Source of the DNA: Nocardioides sambongensis | GTDB taxonomy: Bacteria > Actinomycetota > Actinomycetes > Propionibacteriales > Nocardioidaceae | Assembly: GCF_006494815.1 (NCBI RefSeq) | Contig: NZ_CP041091.1 | Span: 3,424,501-3,488,500 of the forward strand | DNA length: 64,000 bases | Direction: 5' to 3' | Shown: positions 1 through 9,065 of the stretch, in pieces | Layout of the letters: every line of letters begins with the position of its first letter | Position numbering within the stretch: position 1 is the first letter of the stretch | Program-made: the position numbers and the translations under genes | Notes under the pieces: generated by a model | The model's database searches: none | Told to the model about the DNA's origin: nothing | The model's input: only the letters and a program-made list of their open reading frames with translations

Positions 1-32
1 GCCGCCCCCGGTCGGCTGGTAGGAAGTCCGCC

Positions 33-1699
33 ATGAGCTCCCCGTGGTCCCGCGCAGTGCCGGGGTTGCGTGCCTTCGCCGGCTATCGGCGCTCCTGGCT
101 CCGGGCGGACCTGCTCGCCGGCGCCACCCTCTGGGCGATGCTCGTCCCGCAGTCCCTCGGCTTCGCGACCCTCGCCGGCCTGCCACCGGTGGTCGGCCTC
201 TACGCGGCGATCGGCGCCATGCTCACCTACCTGTGGTGGGGATCGTCGCGGGTGCTCAGCGTCGGCGCCGAGTCGACCGTCGCGCTGATGGTCGCCACCA
301 CGCTCACCGCGCACGCCGCACCGGGCACCGAGGAGTACGCCGACCTCGCCATGGTGCTCGCGCTGCTGGTCGGCCTCTTCCTGGTGATCGGCGGAGTGCT
401 CGGGCTCGGCCGGGCCGCCGACTTCCTGTCCCGTCCGGTGCTGGCCGGCTACGTCTTCGGCTCCGGCGTGCTGATCGTGACCAGCCAGCTGGAGGGGTTC
501 TTCGGCTCGTCGGTCGACCCGACGCCGTACCTGACCGAGGTGGGGGCGGTGCTGCGCAACCTGGACGAGGCCGACCTGACCGCGGTCGGCTTCGGCGTGG
601 CGTCCTTGGTGCTGGTCCTGGCGTTCCGGCGCTGGCTGCCGGCGGTGCCCGGCGCACTGCTCGCCGTCGCCGGGTCGATCGCGGTGGTGGCGCTCCTCGA
701 CGTCGACGTGGCGGTGGTCGGCGCCTTCGACGGCGGGCTGCCGGCGATCGGTCTGCCCGACCTGGGGTGGTCCGACGTCGGGATGCTGGTCGCGCCCGCG
801 CTGGCGATCGCGCTGCTGGTCTATCCCGACAGCGCGCTCACCGCGCGGTCGCTGACCGTGGGCACCCCCGACCGGATCGACGCCGACCGGGAGTTCTTCG
901 GGATCGGGGCCGCCAACCTGGGCGCCGGGCTGCTGGGCGGCTTCCCGGTCAACGGCAGCCAGTCCCGCAGCTTCGTGCTGCGCGATGCCGGCGCCCGCTC
1001 CCAGGTGGCGAACCTGGTCGCCGCCGCCCTGGCGGTGGTCACCCTGATCGCGCTCGCCCCGATCTTCGACTACCTGCCGACCGCCACGCTGGCCGCGATC
1101 GTCATCGTCGCCGGGCTCTCCCTCTTCGACGTCGCAGAGTTCCGGGCGTTCTGGCGCTACCGGCGCAGCGAGTTCTGGACCGCCGTGGCGACCGTCGCCG
1201 CCGTGCTCGGCCTGGGGATGCTGGTCGGCATCGCGGTCGCGATCGGCCTGACCATGCTGCTGATGGTGCTGCGCGCCGCCGACGCACGGGGGCGGTGCTG
1301 GGGCTCCTGCCCGGCACCGACACCTACCGCGACGTCGCGGACCACGCCGACGCGGTCACCCTCCCGGGGCTGCTGCTCTACCGGTTCGACGCGCCCCTCT
1401 TCTTCGCCAACGCCGGCCGGATGCGCGACCACCTGCTGGCGCTCCAGGCCGAGCAGGGGGCGCGCTGCGTGGTGCTCGACCTGGAGGCCACCCACGACAT
1501 CGACTCCTCCGCGATCCAGGTCCTGCACGAGCTGCTCGACGAGCTGGACCGGCGCTCGGTCACCCTCGAGCTGGCCCGCGTGCGCACCGAGGTGCACGCG
1601 CTGCTGCGGGTCGGCGGTGTCGAGGAGCGGCTCGACGGCCGGCGGGTGCACCTCGAGGTGGACGACGCGGTCCAGGCGTTCCGGTCGCGCGGGGACTGA
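33..1699 (+). CDS. SulP-family anion permease with STAS domain (frameshifted in this sequence)
   Basis: Inner-membrane transporter of the SulP/SLC26 family, usually moving sulfate, bicarbonate or other anions. The first ~417 residues show the hydrophobic SulP core (LVPQSLGFATLAGLPPVVGLYA; NGSQSRSFVLRDAGA). The STAS domain (ATHDIDSSAIQVLHELLDEL) lies in another frame. The frame breaks at the G run 1288-1292; one extra G would join the halves as ...ADARGAVLGLLPG. ATG 33 is preceded by AGGAAG at good spacing. Substrate cannot be read from the sequence. Probably a sequencing deletion rather than a true pseudogene, because many genes here share the defect. Confidence 0.85.
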
Positions 1700-1798
1700 C
1701 CCCGGCGACACCGCGCATCGCCGTCCCCGGCCCGGGTACGGGAGTGACGCACCGGCCCGACCTCGGGCGCCACCCGGACCGCGTCAGGAGATCGTGCG

Positions 1799-2815
1799 AT
1801 GGATCATGCCGACACCACGCCGCGGCGCCTGCGGGAGCGGGCGCGCACCGTCCCCCGTGGAGACCTCGACGGGGCGCTGGCGCTGGCGGCCTCCCTGGAC
1901 CTCCCGCGGCCGGGGCGCGGCGACACGCAGGTGCTGTGGCAGGCCCTCACCGCGCTGGGATCGGTCGACCTCCAGCTCGCGCGCGCCGTCGAACCCCACC
2001 TCGACGCCCTGGCGATCCTGGGCGAGGCCGGCACCGAGCCGCCGCCGGGCGCCACCTTCGGCGTCTTCGCCGCCGAGGGTCCGGGCGTGCGGCTGAGCGC
2101 CCGCGCGGCCGACCGCGGCTGGCGACTGGACGGGGTCAAGCCGTGGTGCTCGCTGGCCGACCGGCTCAGCCACGCGCTGGTCACCGCCTGGGTCGACGAG
2201 GACCGCCGCGGCCTCTTCCTGGTCGACCTGCGCGCTCCCGGTGTCGACACCAGTGCCGACGCCTGGCACGCCGTCGGCCTGCCCGACCTGGTCAGCGCGC
2301 GGGTGACCTTCGCCGACGTGGCCGCGGTGCCGGTCGGCGACCCCGGTTGGTACCTGCAGCGCGACGGCTTCGCCTGGGGCGGCATCGGCGTCGCAGCGGT
2401 CTGGTACGGCGGAGCGGTCGGCCTCGCGGGCCGGCTGGCCGCCGCCTCGCGCCGACGTGAGCCGGACCAGGTCGCGTTGGTCCACCTGGGCGCTGTCGAC
2501 ACCGCCCTGCACGCCGCGCGAACCGCACTGGAGGCGGCGGCCGCCGCGATCGACGCCGGCGACGCAGGCGGATCCGCCGGCTCCCTGCTCGCGGCGCGCA
2601 CCCGCCAGATCGTCGCCGACGCCGCGGAGACCACGCTGCGCCACGTCGACCACGCGCTCGGCCCCGGTCCCCTGGCCGGCGAGGCCGAGCACGCCGCCCG
2701 GGTCGCCGACCTGCACCTCTACCTGCGCCAGCACCACGCCGAGCGGGACCTGGCCGCGCTGGGACGTGACGTGCTCGACCGCGGGCTCCTCGACCTGCCC
2801 GAGGACAGCCGGTGA
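1799..2815 (+). CDS. Acyl-CoA dehydrogenase-like flavoprotein
   Basis: A 338-residue protein resembling acyl-CoA dehydrogenases: mid-domain text (GWRLDGVKPWCSLADRLSHALVTAWV) followed by a C-terminal helical domain. It is shorter than typical ~380-residue family members and its N-terminal helical domain is reduced. ATG 1799 has AGGAG eight bases upstream. Its stop overlaps the start of the PIG-L/methyltransferase gene (GTGA overlap), so the two are translationally coupled. In this setting it probably acts on a biosynthetic acyl or amine intermediate rather than in beta-oxidation; that is inference. I could not assign the catalytic base. Confidence 0.8.
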   Translation: MDHADTTPRRLRERARTVPRGDLDGALALAASLDLPRPGRGDTQVLWQALTALGSVDLQLARAVEPHLDALAILGEAGTEPPPGATFGVFAAEGPGVRLSARAADRGWRLDGVKPWCSLADRLSHALVTAWVDEDRRGLFLVDLRAPGVDTSADAWHAVGLPDLVSARVTFADVAAVPVGDPGWYLQRDGFAWGGIGVAAVWYGGAVGLAGRLAAASRRREPDQVALVHLGAVDTALHAARTALEAAAAAIDAGDAGGSAGSLLAARTRQIVADAAETTLRHVDHALGPGPLAGEAEHAARVADLHLYLRQHHAERDLAALGRDVLDRGLLDLPEDSR

Positions 2816-4170
2816 GCGCGCGCTCGTTCACGGCGCAGGACCGCGGGAGCTCACCGACGACGTGGCGTCAGGACCCGCGCTGGCACGCGGCGCCGACCGT
2901 GGACCTGGGCGGGATCGAGCGGGTCGTGGTGCTCGCCGCCCATCCCGACGACGAGACGCTCGGCGCCGGCGGGATCGCGGCCACGCTCGCCGCGCGGGGC
3001 GTCCCGGTGACCCTGGTGCTGGCCACCGCCGGCGAGGCCAGCCATCCCGCCTCGCCCACCCATTCGCCGCAGCGGCTGGCGCAGCGCCGGCTGCGGGAGT
3101 CCGCGGCGGCGCTGGCCGTGGTGGCCCCCGCGGCGCACACCGTGCACCTCGACCTCGTCGACGGCGCCGTGGCCACCCGGGAGGAGGAGCTGGTCCACCG
3201 CCTGGTCAGGGTGGTCGGCGACGGGCGCTCCACGCTGCTGCTCAGCCCGTGGCGGGAGGACGGGCATCCCGACCACGAGGCCTGCGGACGGGCCGCCGCG
3301 GTCGGTGCGCGTCGTACCGGCGCGAGACTGCTGCAGTATCCGATCTGGTGCTGGCAGTGGGCCACGCCGCAGGACCTGCCGTGGGAGCTGGTGCGCCTGC
3401 TGCCGCTCGGTGCGCGGGCGCGAGCGGCCAAGGCCGGTGCGCTCGCCCAGCACTCCTCGCAGGTCCGGCCGCTGTCCCCCGCGGCGGGCGACGAGCAGCT
3501 GCTCCCCGACCACTTCCTGGAGCACTTCGCGGGCCCCGAGGAGGTCTTCCTGGCCGAGGCCGCGGCCGACGACGCTCTTGACGACCTGCACCGCCGGTCC
3601 GCCGACCCGTGGCGGACGGGCTCTGACTACGAGCGGCGCAAGCGCGCGCTCACGCTGGCCGCCCTGCCGCGCCCCCGCTACGGCCGGGCCCTGGAGATCG
3701 GGTGCTCGGTCGGCGCGCTCGCCGAGGACCTGGCCGACCGCTGCGACCACCTGCTCGCCGTCGACGCCAGCGGGGCCGCGGTCGACGCCGCCACGGAGCG
3801 TCTGGCTGCCACGGACCGTGCCGACGACGCGGCCGCGGTCCGGGTCGAGCAGCGCTCCCTGCCGCGGGACTGGGACGCGCGGTGGCAGGCGGAGCCCTTC
3901 GACCTGGTGGTGGTCTCCGAGGTCGGCTACTTCCTCAGCCCCGGCGAGCTCGAGGAGCTGGTGGAGCGGCTCCGGGGCGGCCTCGCCCCGGACGGCGACC
4001 TGCTGCTGTGCCACTGGCGGCACCCGATCCACGGCTGGCCGTTGGACGGCGCGGCGGTGCACGAGCGGTTCCGGGAGGGCTCCGGCCTCCCGGTGGTGGC
4101 CGAGTATCGCGACCGCGACGCGGAGATCCTGGTGCTCTCCGCACGTCCGCTGCCAGGAGCGCAACCGTGA
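2812..4170 (+). CDS. Bifunctional PIG-L deacetylase / NodS-like SAM methyltransferase
   Basis: A 452-residue two-domain protein. Residues ~40-240 form a PIG-L/LmbE zinc deacetylase with the hallmark VVLAAHPDDETLGAGG (HPDDE) and a later GHPDHEACGR metal-site motif. Residues ~260-440 form a class I methyltransferase with a glycine-rich SAM loop (ALEIGCSVGALAEDLADRC) and VVVSEVGYFL, resembling NodS-type N-methyltransferases. The family relation implies removal of an N-acetyl group from a sugar followed by N-methylation of the freed amine. GTG 2812 overlaps the upstream stop, and the next gene starts inside its own stop. The substrate is unknown. Confidence 0.88.
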   Translation: MSARSFTAQDRGSSPTTWRQDPRWHAAPTVDLGGIERVVVLAAHPDDETLGAGGIAATLAARGVPVTLVLATAGEASHPASPTHSPQRLAQRRLRESAAALAVVAPAAHTVHLDLVDGAVATREEELVHRLVRVVGDGRSTLLLSPWREDGHPDHEACGRAAAVGARRTGARLLQYPIWCWQWATPQDLPWELVRLLPLGARARAAKAGALAQHSSQVRPLSPAAGDEQLLPDHFLEHFAGPEEVFLAEAAADDALDDLHRRSADPWRTGSDYERRKRALTLAALPRPRYGRALEIGCSVGALAEDLADRCDHLLAVDASGAAVDAATERLAATDRADDAAAVRVEQRSLPRDWDARWQAEPFDLVVVSEVGYFLSPGELEELVERLRGGLAPDGDLLLCHWRHPIHGWPLDGAAVHERFREGSGLPVVAEYRDRDAEILVLSARPLPGAQP

Positions 4171-4916
4171 CCAGCACGCGGATCCTGCGCGGCACCGGGT
4201 CCATCCGGGCCGTGTACGTCGTGGTGCCCGCGCGCGACGAGGAGGCCCGGCTGCCCGACTGCCTGGCCGCCCTGCGGTCGGCGGTCGCCGCCCTGCAGGT
4301 CGAGCGTCCGGGGATCACGGTGCGGACGCTGGTGGTGCTCGACCGGTGCCGCGACGGGTCGCAGCGGGTGGCCGCGAGGTTCGCGGTGCCGGTGCTCCCG
4401 GTGGACGCGGGTGCGGTGGGTGCCGCGCGGCGGGCGGGGGTGGTCGCCGTGAGCTCGGGTGACCTCGGTGTCGGCTGCGGGGCTGGCATCGGCGGCGACC
4501 AGGTGTGGCTGGCCAACACCGACGCGGACACGGTGGTGGGGCGCGACTGGCTGGTCGACCAGGTACGGCTCGCCGAGCTCGGCAACGACCTGGTGCTCGG
4601 CCGGGTCCGCCCCGATCCCACCGAGCTCTCGCCGGTGGAGGTCGCGGCGTGGGCCGCCCGGCACGACCCGCGGGGGACCTCGATCCACGGCGCGAATCTC
4701 GGTGTCCGACTCTCCACCTACCTGGCCGCCGGTGGGTTCCCGGCGGTGCGCGAGCACGAGGACGTGGTGCTGGTCGAAGCGGTCCGGCGCGCCGGCCACC
4801 CGTGGACGATCGGGCCGACCGTCACCACCTCGGCCCGGCGGACCGGCCGGACCCCCGGCGGCTTCGCCGGCTACCTGCGGACCCTGCGCCTGGAGATCGG
4901 GGCGACGCCGGGCTGA
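4167..4916 (+). CDS. Family 2 glycosyltransferase
   Basis: A 249-residue GT-A fold glycosyltransferase: N-terminal VYVVVPARDEEARLPDCLAAL, a nucleotide-sugar DxD-like stretch (LANTDADTVVGRDWL), and an acceptor-side HEDVVLVEAVRRAG. There are no obvious membrane segments. GTG 4167 overlaps the previous stop (GTGA), making a three-gene coupled unit with the acyl-CoA dehydrogenase-like protein and the PIG-L/NodS fusion. The set resembles rhizobial NodC-NodB-NodS chemistry (glycosyl transfer, N-deacetylation, N-methylation), but sequence alone does not identify the product. Confidence 0.85.
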   Translation: MTSTRILRGTGSIRAVYVVVPARDEEARLPDCLAALRSAVAALQVERPGITVRTLVVLDRCRDGSQRVAARFAVPVLPVDAGAVGAARRAGVVAVSSGDLGVGCGAGIGGDQVWLANTDADTVVGRDWLVDQVRLAELGNDLVLGRVRPDPTELSPVEVAAWAARHDPRGTSIHGANLGVRLSTYLAAGGFPAVREHEDVVLVEAVRRAGHPWTIGPTVTTSARRTGRTPGGFAGYLRTLRLEIGATPG

Positions 4917-4921
4917 CGGGA

Positions 4922-6103
4922 TCAGCGCGGGGCGACGACCGGCTGCGGCGCCCGCAGCAGGCTCCCGTCGAGCACCCCCGCGACCGTCCGCGTCAGCACC
5001 ACGGCCCAGGCCAGCACCAGGCAACCGAAGAGCACCCCGGCGACCAGCGCCAGCGGCAGCAGCCCGGTGACGCCGGCCAGCCCCGAGGTCCCGGTCACCA
5101 CGGTGCCGACCGGGAAGGTGAACGACCACCAGGTCAGCGTGAACGGCATCCCCGCCCGCACGGTGCGCCAGGTGGTCAGCGCCGCGACCGTCAGCCACAG
5201 CATCGCGAATCCCCACACCGGGATGCCGTAGACCAGCGCCAGGCTCTCGAACGCCGTCCCGTACGGCGCCGGCAGCACGCCTGGTGCCAGCAGTCCGAGG
5301 TGGTGCGCGGCAGTGACCGACTGGCCGAGGGGTCCGAGCACGATCCACAGGGTGGGGACGCGGGCGGCCGGCCCGGCGCCGTACCGGACCATCCGGTGCA
5401 CGATCAGCGTGATCACCACGAGGCTGGCGAGCAGGGTCAGGCCGAAGAGGCCGTAGCAGAGGAGCAGGAAGCTCTCCCGCGCCTGGCCGGCCGGGACGTG
5501 CGGCACCAGGAGCGCACCGGTCGCGGCCGAGACCATCGGCGGCACGACGGGCATCAGCCACCCGCCGAACGCCTCGTCCCCGCGGAGCGCGAGCCGGGTG
5601 AACGCCGCGTAGGGCACCAGCACCGCGGTGGCGATCCCGAGCAGCGTCCCCGCGGTCCAGAGCACGGCGTGCAGGGCGAGGGCCGCCTCCGCCCCGATCC
5701 ACCGCTGACCGGCCAGCATCGCGCCGGCGCCGACGGTCATCAGCGCCATCGCCGGGGCGCCGTAGAAGTGCACCATCACCGGGTCGGTGCGGTGCCCGTT
5801 CGCCACGGTCGGGTGGTGGCGGTGGTGCAGCACGGTCGCGGCGGTGACCGCGACCAGCAGGGTGGCGGCGAGCGCCCAGAGCGCCGCGGCGACGGTGGCG
5901 GCGCCGGGCACGTGGAACGGCAGGCCGAGCAGCGCCACCGGGAGGATCCCGGTGCCCATCACCGAGGCGTACCAGTTCGGACCGACGTAGCCGAGGCGCG
6001 TGGTGACGCTGGAGGTGCCGGTGGTCCGGGCGGGTGAGGCGGGAGCGAGAGCGGCGGTCACCTGTCCAGGTTCGCCGGTGGGGAGGCGCCGCGGTAGCGG
6101 CAC
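4922..6103 (-). CDS. TDT family (TehA/SLAC1/Ssu1-like) transporter
   Basis: A membrane protein of up to 393 residues with about ten hydrophobic segments. The N-terminal GPNWYASVMGTGILPVALLGLP and the later FTLTWWSFTFPVGTVVTGTSGLA are characteristic of the tellurite-resistance/dicarboxylate/sulfite exporter (TDT) family. Neither GTG 6103 nor the alternative GTG 6061 has a convincing ribosome site; the shorter start would remove a basic proline-rich leader. It converges on the glycosyltransferase gene with a 5-base gap. Substrate (sulfite, C4-dicarboxylate or tellurite-related) is undetermined. Confidence 0.82.
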   Translation of the reverse strand: MPLPRRLPTGEPGQVTAALAPASPARTTGTSSVTTRLGYVGPNWYASVMGTGILPVALLGLPFHVPGAATVAAALWALAATLLVAVTAATVLHHRHHPTVANGHRTDPVMVHFYGAPAMALMTVGAGAMLAGQRWIGAEAALALHAVLWTAGTLLGIATAVLVPYAAFTRLALRGDEAFGGWLMPVVPPMVSAATGALLVPHVPAGQARESFLLLCYGLFGLTLLASLVVITLIVHRMVRYGAGPAARVPTLWIVLGPLGQSVTAAHHLGLLAPGVLPAPYGTAFESLALVYGIPVWGFAMLWLTVAALTTWRTVRAGMPFTLTWWSFTFPVGTVVTGTSGLAGVTGLLPLALVAGVLFGCLVLAWAVVLTRTVAGVLDGSLLRAPQPVVAPR

Positions 6104-6114
6104 GTTCTTGGGCG

Positions 6115-6135
6115 CTCACAAACCAGACTTGTGAG
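6115..6135 (-). terminator. Hairpin downstream of the oxidoreductase ORF
   Basis: CTCACAA at 6115-6121 pairs with TTGTGAG at 6129-6135 around a 7-base loop. It lies 40 bases past the stop of the minus-strand ORF ending at 6175 and just upstream of the transporter start. No U tract follows, so it is only a candidate terminator. Confidence 0.4.
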
Positions 6136-6174
6136 TGCGCCGCAAACCTCCGGCGGCGCCGGACGCGCCGACCT

Positions 6175-6615
6175 TTAAGTGCGTTCGAGCGCGAGCACCG
6201 GGATGGTGCGAACGCCCTCGGTCTTCTTCTCGTAGTCGGCGAAGCCCGGGAAGTCGCTGGCCTGCGCGGCGTAGACCTCGTCGCGCATCTCGCCGATGAC
6301 CTCCTTCACCGAGACCTCGTAGGTGTCGATCCCGGCGTCCGTGCCGCGCTCGATCCGGGCCCGTCCGGCGGCGACCAGGTTGTGGTACCAGTCCGGGTTC
6401 TTCGGCGCGCCGGCCGCGGAGGCGAAGACGTAGACGGTGTCCGCGTCGTCGGGGTCCGGGCGATACATCATCGGGTTGGTGCGGGCCTCGCCCGACTTGC
6501 GGCCGACGTGGTGCACCACCACCATCGGCGCGCCCTCGAACGGGCCCCCGACCCGGCCGTCGTTGTCGCGGAACTCCGCGACGATCCGTGCGTTCAGGTC
6601 CTCGACGTCGGGCAT
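6175..6615 (-). CDS. Deazaflavin (F420)-dependent nitroreductase-family oxidoreductase
   Basis: A 146-residue split-barrel protein of the DDN/F420-dependent oxidoreductase family. Visible hallmarks are VVVHHVGRKSGEARTNPMMY near the N-terminus and NPDWYHNLVAAGRARIE in the middle. ATG 6615 has a strong GAGGAG six bases upstream, implying that it can be translated on its own even though the reading frame is continuous with the methyltransferase upstream. Members reduce or bind substrates with F420H2; the substrate here is unknown. Treat this as a separate gene nested at the end of a longer ORF. Confidence 0.78.
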   Translation of the reverse strand: MPDVEDLNARIVAEFRDNDGRVGGPFEGAPMVVVHHVGRKSGEARTNPMMYRPDPDDADTVYVFASAAGAPKNPDWYHNLVAAGRARIERGTDAGIDTYEVSVKEVIGEMRDEVYAAQASDFPGFADYEKKTEGVRTIPVLALERT

Positions 6616-7965
6616 GTGCAACTCCTCGGTGGTGGGGACGTGCTGGTGGTTCGAGTCTGCTCGGTGGGTGTCTGCATGGTCGGTGTTCGGCTGGTCGGTG
6701 TCCGGCTGGTCGGTGTCCGGCTGGTCGGCGTCGCCGGTGCGGGTCTGCGTGGGAGCGGGACGCAGCCGCAGCACCCGCAGCCCCACCCCCGGTACGCCCT
6801 CCACCACCCGCCGCAGTCGTGCCAGCGTGATCTGGGAGACCGTGCGATAGCCGAGCCGCCGCGCCTCGGACCGCTCCGCGGTGGGCTCGGGCAGCGTCAC
6901 GCAGATGGAGTGACGCCTCCGGCCATCGGCGATGTCGGCCTCGATCACCGCCTGGCCGGTGGTGCCCGAGCCGGCGAAGAAGTCGAGCACCACGTCGCCG
7001 TCGGAGTTGGCGGCGAGGGTGACCAGGCGTCGTACCAGCTCGACCGGTTTGGGGCTGTCGAAGACCGCCGCGCCCATCAGCTCGCGCAACCGCCGGGTCG
7101 CGGTCGAGGTCTGCATCTCCTCGTCCCACCAGGTGGTGGCGGTGCGGCGCTTCGCGGCGGCGTCCTCGCGGTAGTACTTCTGCAGCAGCGCCCGGGGTCG
7201 TACGACGATCAGCCCGGCGTCGTACTTGGCCTGCATGGTCCGTTCGGAGTAGCGCCAGTAGCCGGCGACGCCGTGGAACTCGTAGTAGGGGTTGCCCTTC
7301 TTCGCGCCGCCCGGACCGTCGACGGGGACCAGGCGGTAGGGGCCGCGCTCGTCGACCAGGTCGAAGCCCTCGAGGACCGGGTCGAGCCCGAAGTCGGCGC
7401 GTCGGTCGGCCAGCGCCGGCAGGTGGCGCGCGTAGAGGTGCAGGAAGTTGTGGGACGGGGAGACCAGCCGGTCGTTGGAGACCGACGCGCGGGAGCGCAC
7501 GCAGATGGTGGCGAGGAAGTTCTCCCCACCGAAGACCTCGTCGAGGACCAGCCGCAGCTGAGCGGTCTCGTGGTCGTCGATGGAGACCGCGAGGAGGCCG
7601 TCGGTGGTGAGCAGCTCGCGGGCCAGCACCAGCCGGGGAAGGATCATCGACAGCCACCGGCTGTGCCGGCACCCGTCACCGTCGTCGCCGCTGACGTCGT
7701 CGCGGTAGACGAACGGATTGCCGGTGTTGTAGGGCGGATCGATGTAGATCAACTTGATGCCCGCGCAGTGCTCGTCGCGCAGGAGCTGGAGGACCTCCAG
7801 GTTGTCGCCCTCGATGAAGAGGTGGCGGGCGTCGTCCGGGCGGATCGCTGCGTCGAGGTCCTCGACCAGCGTCGCGGCGCACGGGGCGGACGCCCGGTCG
7901 AGGGCGTCCTGCTTGCCGACCCAGGTCAACCCGTAGCGCTCGGGGTCACCTGTGTCGTGGGTCAC
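6175..7965 (-). CDS. Beta-class DNA methyltransferase, open in frame into a deazaflavin oxidoreductase
   Basis: Adenine-N6/cytosine-N4 DNA methyltransferase. Motif IV (YIDPPYNTG, ~residues 73-81) precedes a variable target-recognition region, and the SAM motif (DFFAGSGTTGQA, ~residue 325) comes last: the beta-class order. No endonuclease or specificity gene is adjacent, so it looks like an orphan. After methyltransferase homology ends (~residue 390) the frame continues through a low-complexity DQPDT-repeat linker into the 146-residue DDN-like domain without a stop. GTG 7965 has no Shine-Dalgarno; an upstream TACTGT may be a -10 box for leaderless translation. Methyltransferase identity is firm; a true fusion is uncertain. 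Confidence 0.8.
   Translation of the reverse strand: MTHDTGDPERYGLTWVGKQDALDRASAPCAATLVEDLDAAIRPDDARHLFIEGDNLEVLQLLRDEHCAGIKLIYIDPPYNTGNPFVYRDDVSGDDGDGCRHSRWLSMILPRLVLARELLTTDGLLAVSIDDHETAQLRLVLDEVFGGENFLATICVRSRASVSNDRLVSPSHNFLHLYARHLPALADRRADFGLDPVLEGFDLVDERGPYRLVPVDGPGGAKKGNPYYEFHGVAGYWRYSERTMQAKYDAGLIVVRPRALLQKYYREDAAAKRRTATTWWDEEMQTSTATRRLRELMGAAVFDSPKPVELVRRLVTLAANSDGDVVLDFFAGSGTTGQAVIEADIADGRRRHSICVTLPEPTAERSEARRLGYRTVSQITLARLRRVVEGVPGVGLRVLRLRPAPTQTRTGDADQPDTDQPDTDQPNTDHADTHRADSNHQHVPTTEELHMPDVEDLNARIVAEFRDNDGRVGGPFEGAPMVVVHHVGRKSGEARTNPMMYRPDPDDADTVYVFASAAGAPKNPDWYHNLVAAGRARIERGTDAGIDTYEVSVKEVIGEMRDEVYAAQASDFPGFADYEKKTEGVRTIPVLALERT
6678..6722 (-). repeat. 15-bp tandem repeat, three units
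   Basis: Three contiguous 15-base units (GGTCGGTGTTCGGCT, then GGTCGGTGTCCGGCT twice) with a partial fourth after 6722. On the minus strand they encode a DQPDT-type repeat in the linker between the methyltransferase and the oxidoreductase. Because 15 is a multiple of three, unit gain or loss keeps frame. Confidence 0.85.
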
Positions 7966-8004
7966 ACGCTGACAGTAGCCGTGCGCGACACTTAGGTTGA
8001 GTCC

Positions 8005-9018
8005 ATGCGCGCGTCTCGCCTGATCCCCGCGGTGCTCACCGCGCTCGCCCTGACCGTCCCGGCGTCGACCTTGTCCGCGTCGACCGCCGGGGCCGAGCCG
8101 GTCGACCCGGCCCCCAACCCGTGGCTGGAGGCCCGGGTGATGAACATGGCGCACTCCGGCGGCGAGAACGAGGCGCCGATGAACACCATGTATGCGTTCG
8201 AGCGTGCCGCGAAGCTCGGCGCCGACATGCTCGAGCTCGACGTGCACTCCACCGCCGACGGACGCCTGGTGGTGATCCACGACGCCACCGTCGACCGCAC
8301 CACCAACGGCACCGGCCAGGTCGAGGACCTGCCGGTCCGGAAGGTGCGGCGGCTCGACGCCGCGCACTGGTTCGTCCCCGGCCGGAGCGCCGTGCACGGC
8401 CTGCCCGCCCAGCGGTATCCGCTGCGCGGCGCCCGCTACGGCAAGGTCCGGGTGCGCGGGCACCAGCCGAAGGACTTCCGGGTGCCGCAGCTGTGGGAGG
8501 TGTTCAAGCGGTTCCCGCGCACGCCGATCAACATCGAGATCAAGGGGACCTCGGACGCCGACCTGGCGTCGTACCAGCGGACGGGGCGGTTGCTCGCCCG
8601 GTTCCTGAACAAGGTCGGCCGCACCGATGTCATCGTCGCCTCCTTCAACGACGCCGCGCTGACCGACTTCCACCAGCGGGCGCCGCAGATCGGGCTGGCG
8701 CCGGGGATGGCCGCACTCACCGCCTACGTGCTCACCGGCACCCCACCGATGGAGGGCACCGTCGCCCTGCAGGTGCCGGTGACCTACCAGGGCATCCCGA
8801 TCGTGACGCGCGCGTTCGTCGACCGCGCGCACAGCGACGGATACGCCGTGCACGTCTGGTTCAGCGGCTCGGCGCCGGACGACGCGGCGACGTACCGGCG
8901 GATGATCGACACCTGCGCCGACGGCCTGATGCCCGCCCGCCCGACGGTGCTCGAGACGATCCTCGACAAGCGCGGCATCGTGCGTCCCGGGCAGCCGGGC
9001 GTGGATCCCTGCGCCTGA
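8005..9018 (+). CDS. Secreted glycerophosphodiester phosphodiesterase
   Basis: A 337-residue GDPD-family enzyme hydrolysing glycerophosphodiesters to glycerol-3-phosphate and an alcohol. A signal peptide (MRASRLIPAVLTALALTVPAS) with a likely cut near ...STAGA is followed by the TIM barrel. Catalytic and metal motifs visible are MAHSGGENEAPMNT (the HRG region, with S in place of R), DMLELDVHSTADGRLVVIHD, and INIEIKG. HxxxN.. residues around VDRTTNGTG are present. The gene diverges from the methyltransferase at 7965. The missing Arg in the HRG position may lower activity or mark a subfamily. Confidence 0.85.
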   Translation: MRASRLIPAVLTALALTVPASTLSASTAGAEPVDPAPNPWLEARVMNMAHSGGENEAPMNTMYAFERAAKLGADMLELDVHSTADGRLVVIHDATVDRTTNGTGQVEDLPVRKVRRLDAAHWFVPGRSAVHGLPAQRYPLRGARYGKVRVRGHQPKDFRVPQLWEVFKRFPRTPINIEIKGTSDADLASYQRTGRLLARFLNKVGRTDVIVASFNDAALTDFHQRAPQIGLAPGMAALTAYVLTGTPPMEGTVALQVPVTYQGIPIVTRAFVDRAHSDGYAVHVWFSGSAPDDAATYRRMIDTCADGLMPARPTVLETILDKRGIVRPGQPGVDPCA

Positions 9019-9065
9019 GGGGCTCTGGGGCTGGTCGTGGTGATCGTCTGAGTAGTGTCGATTGC

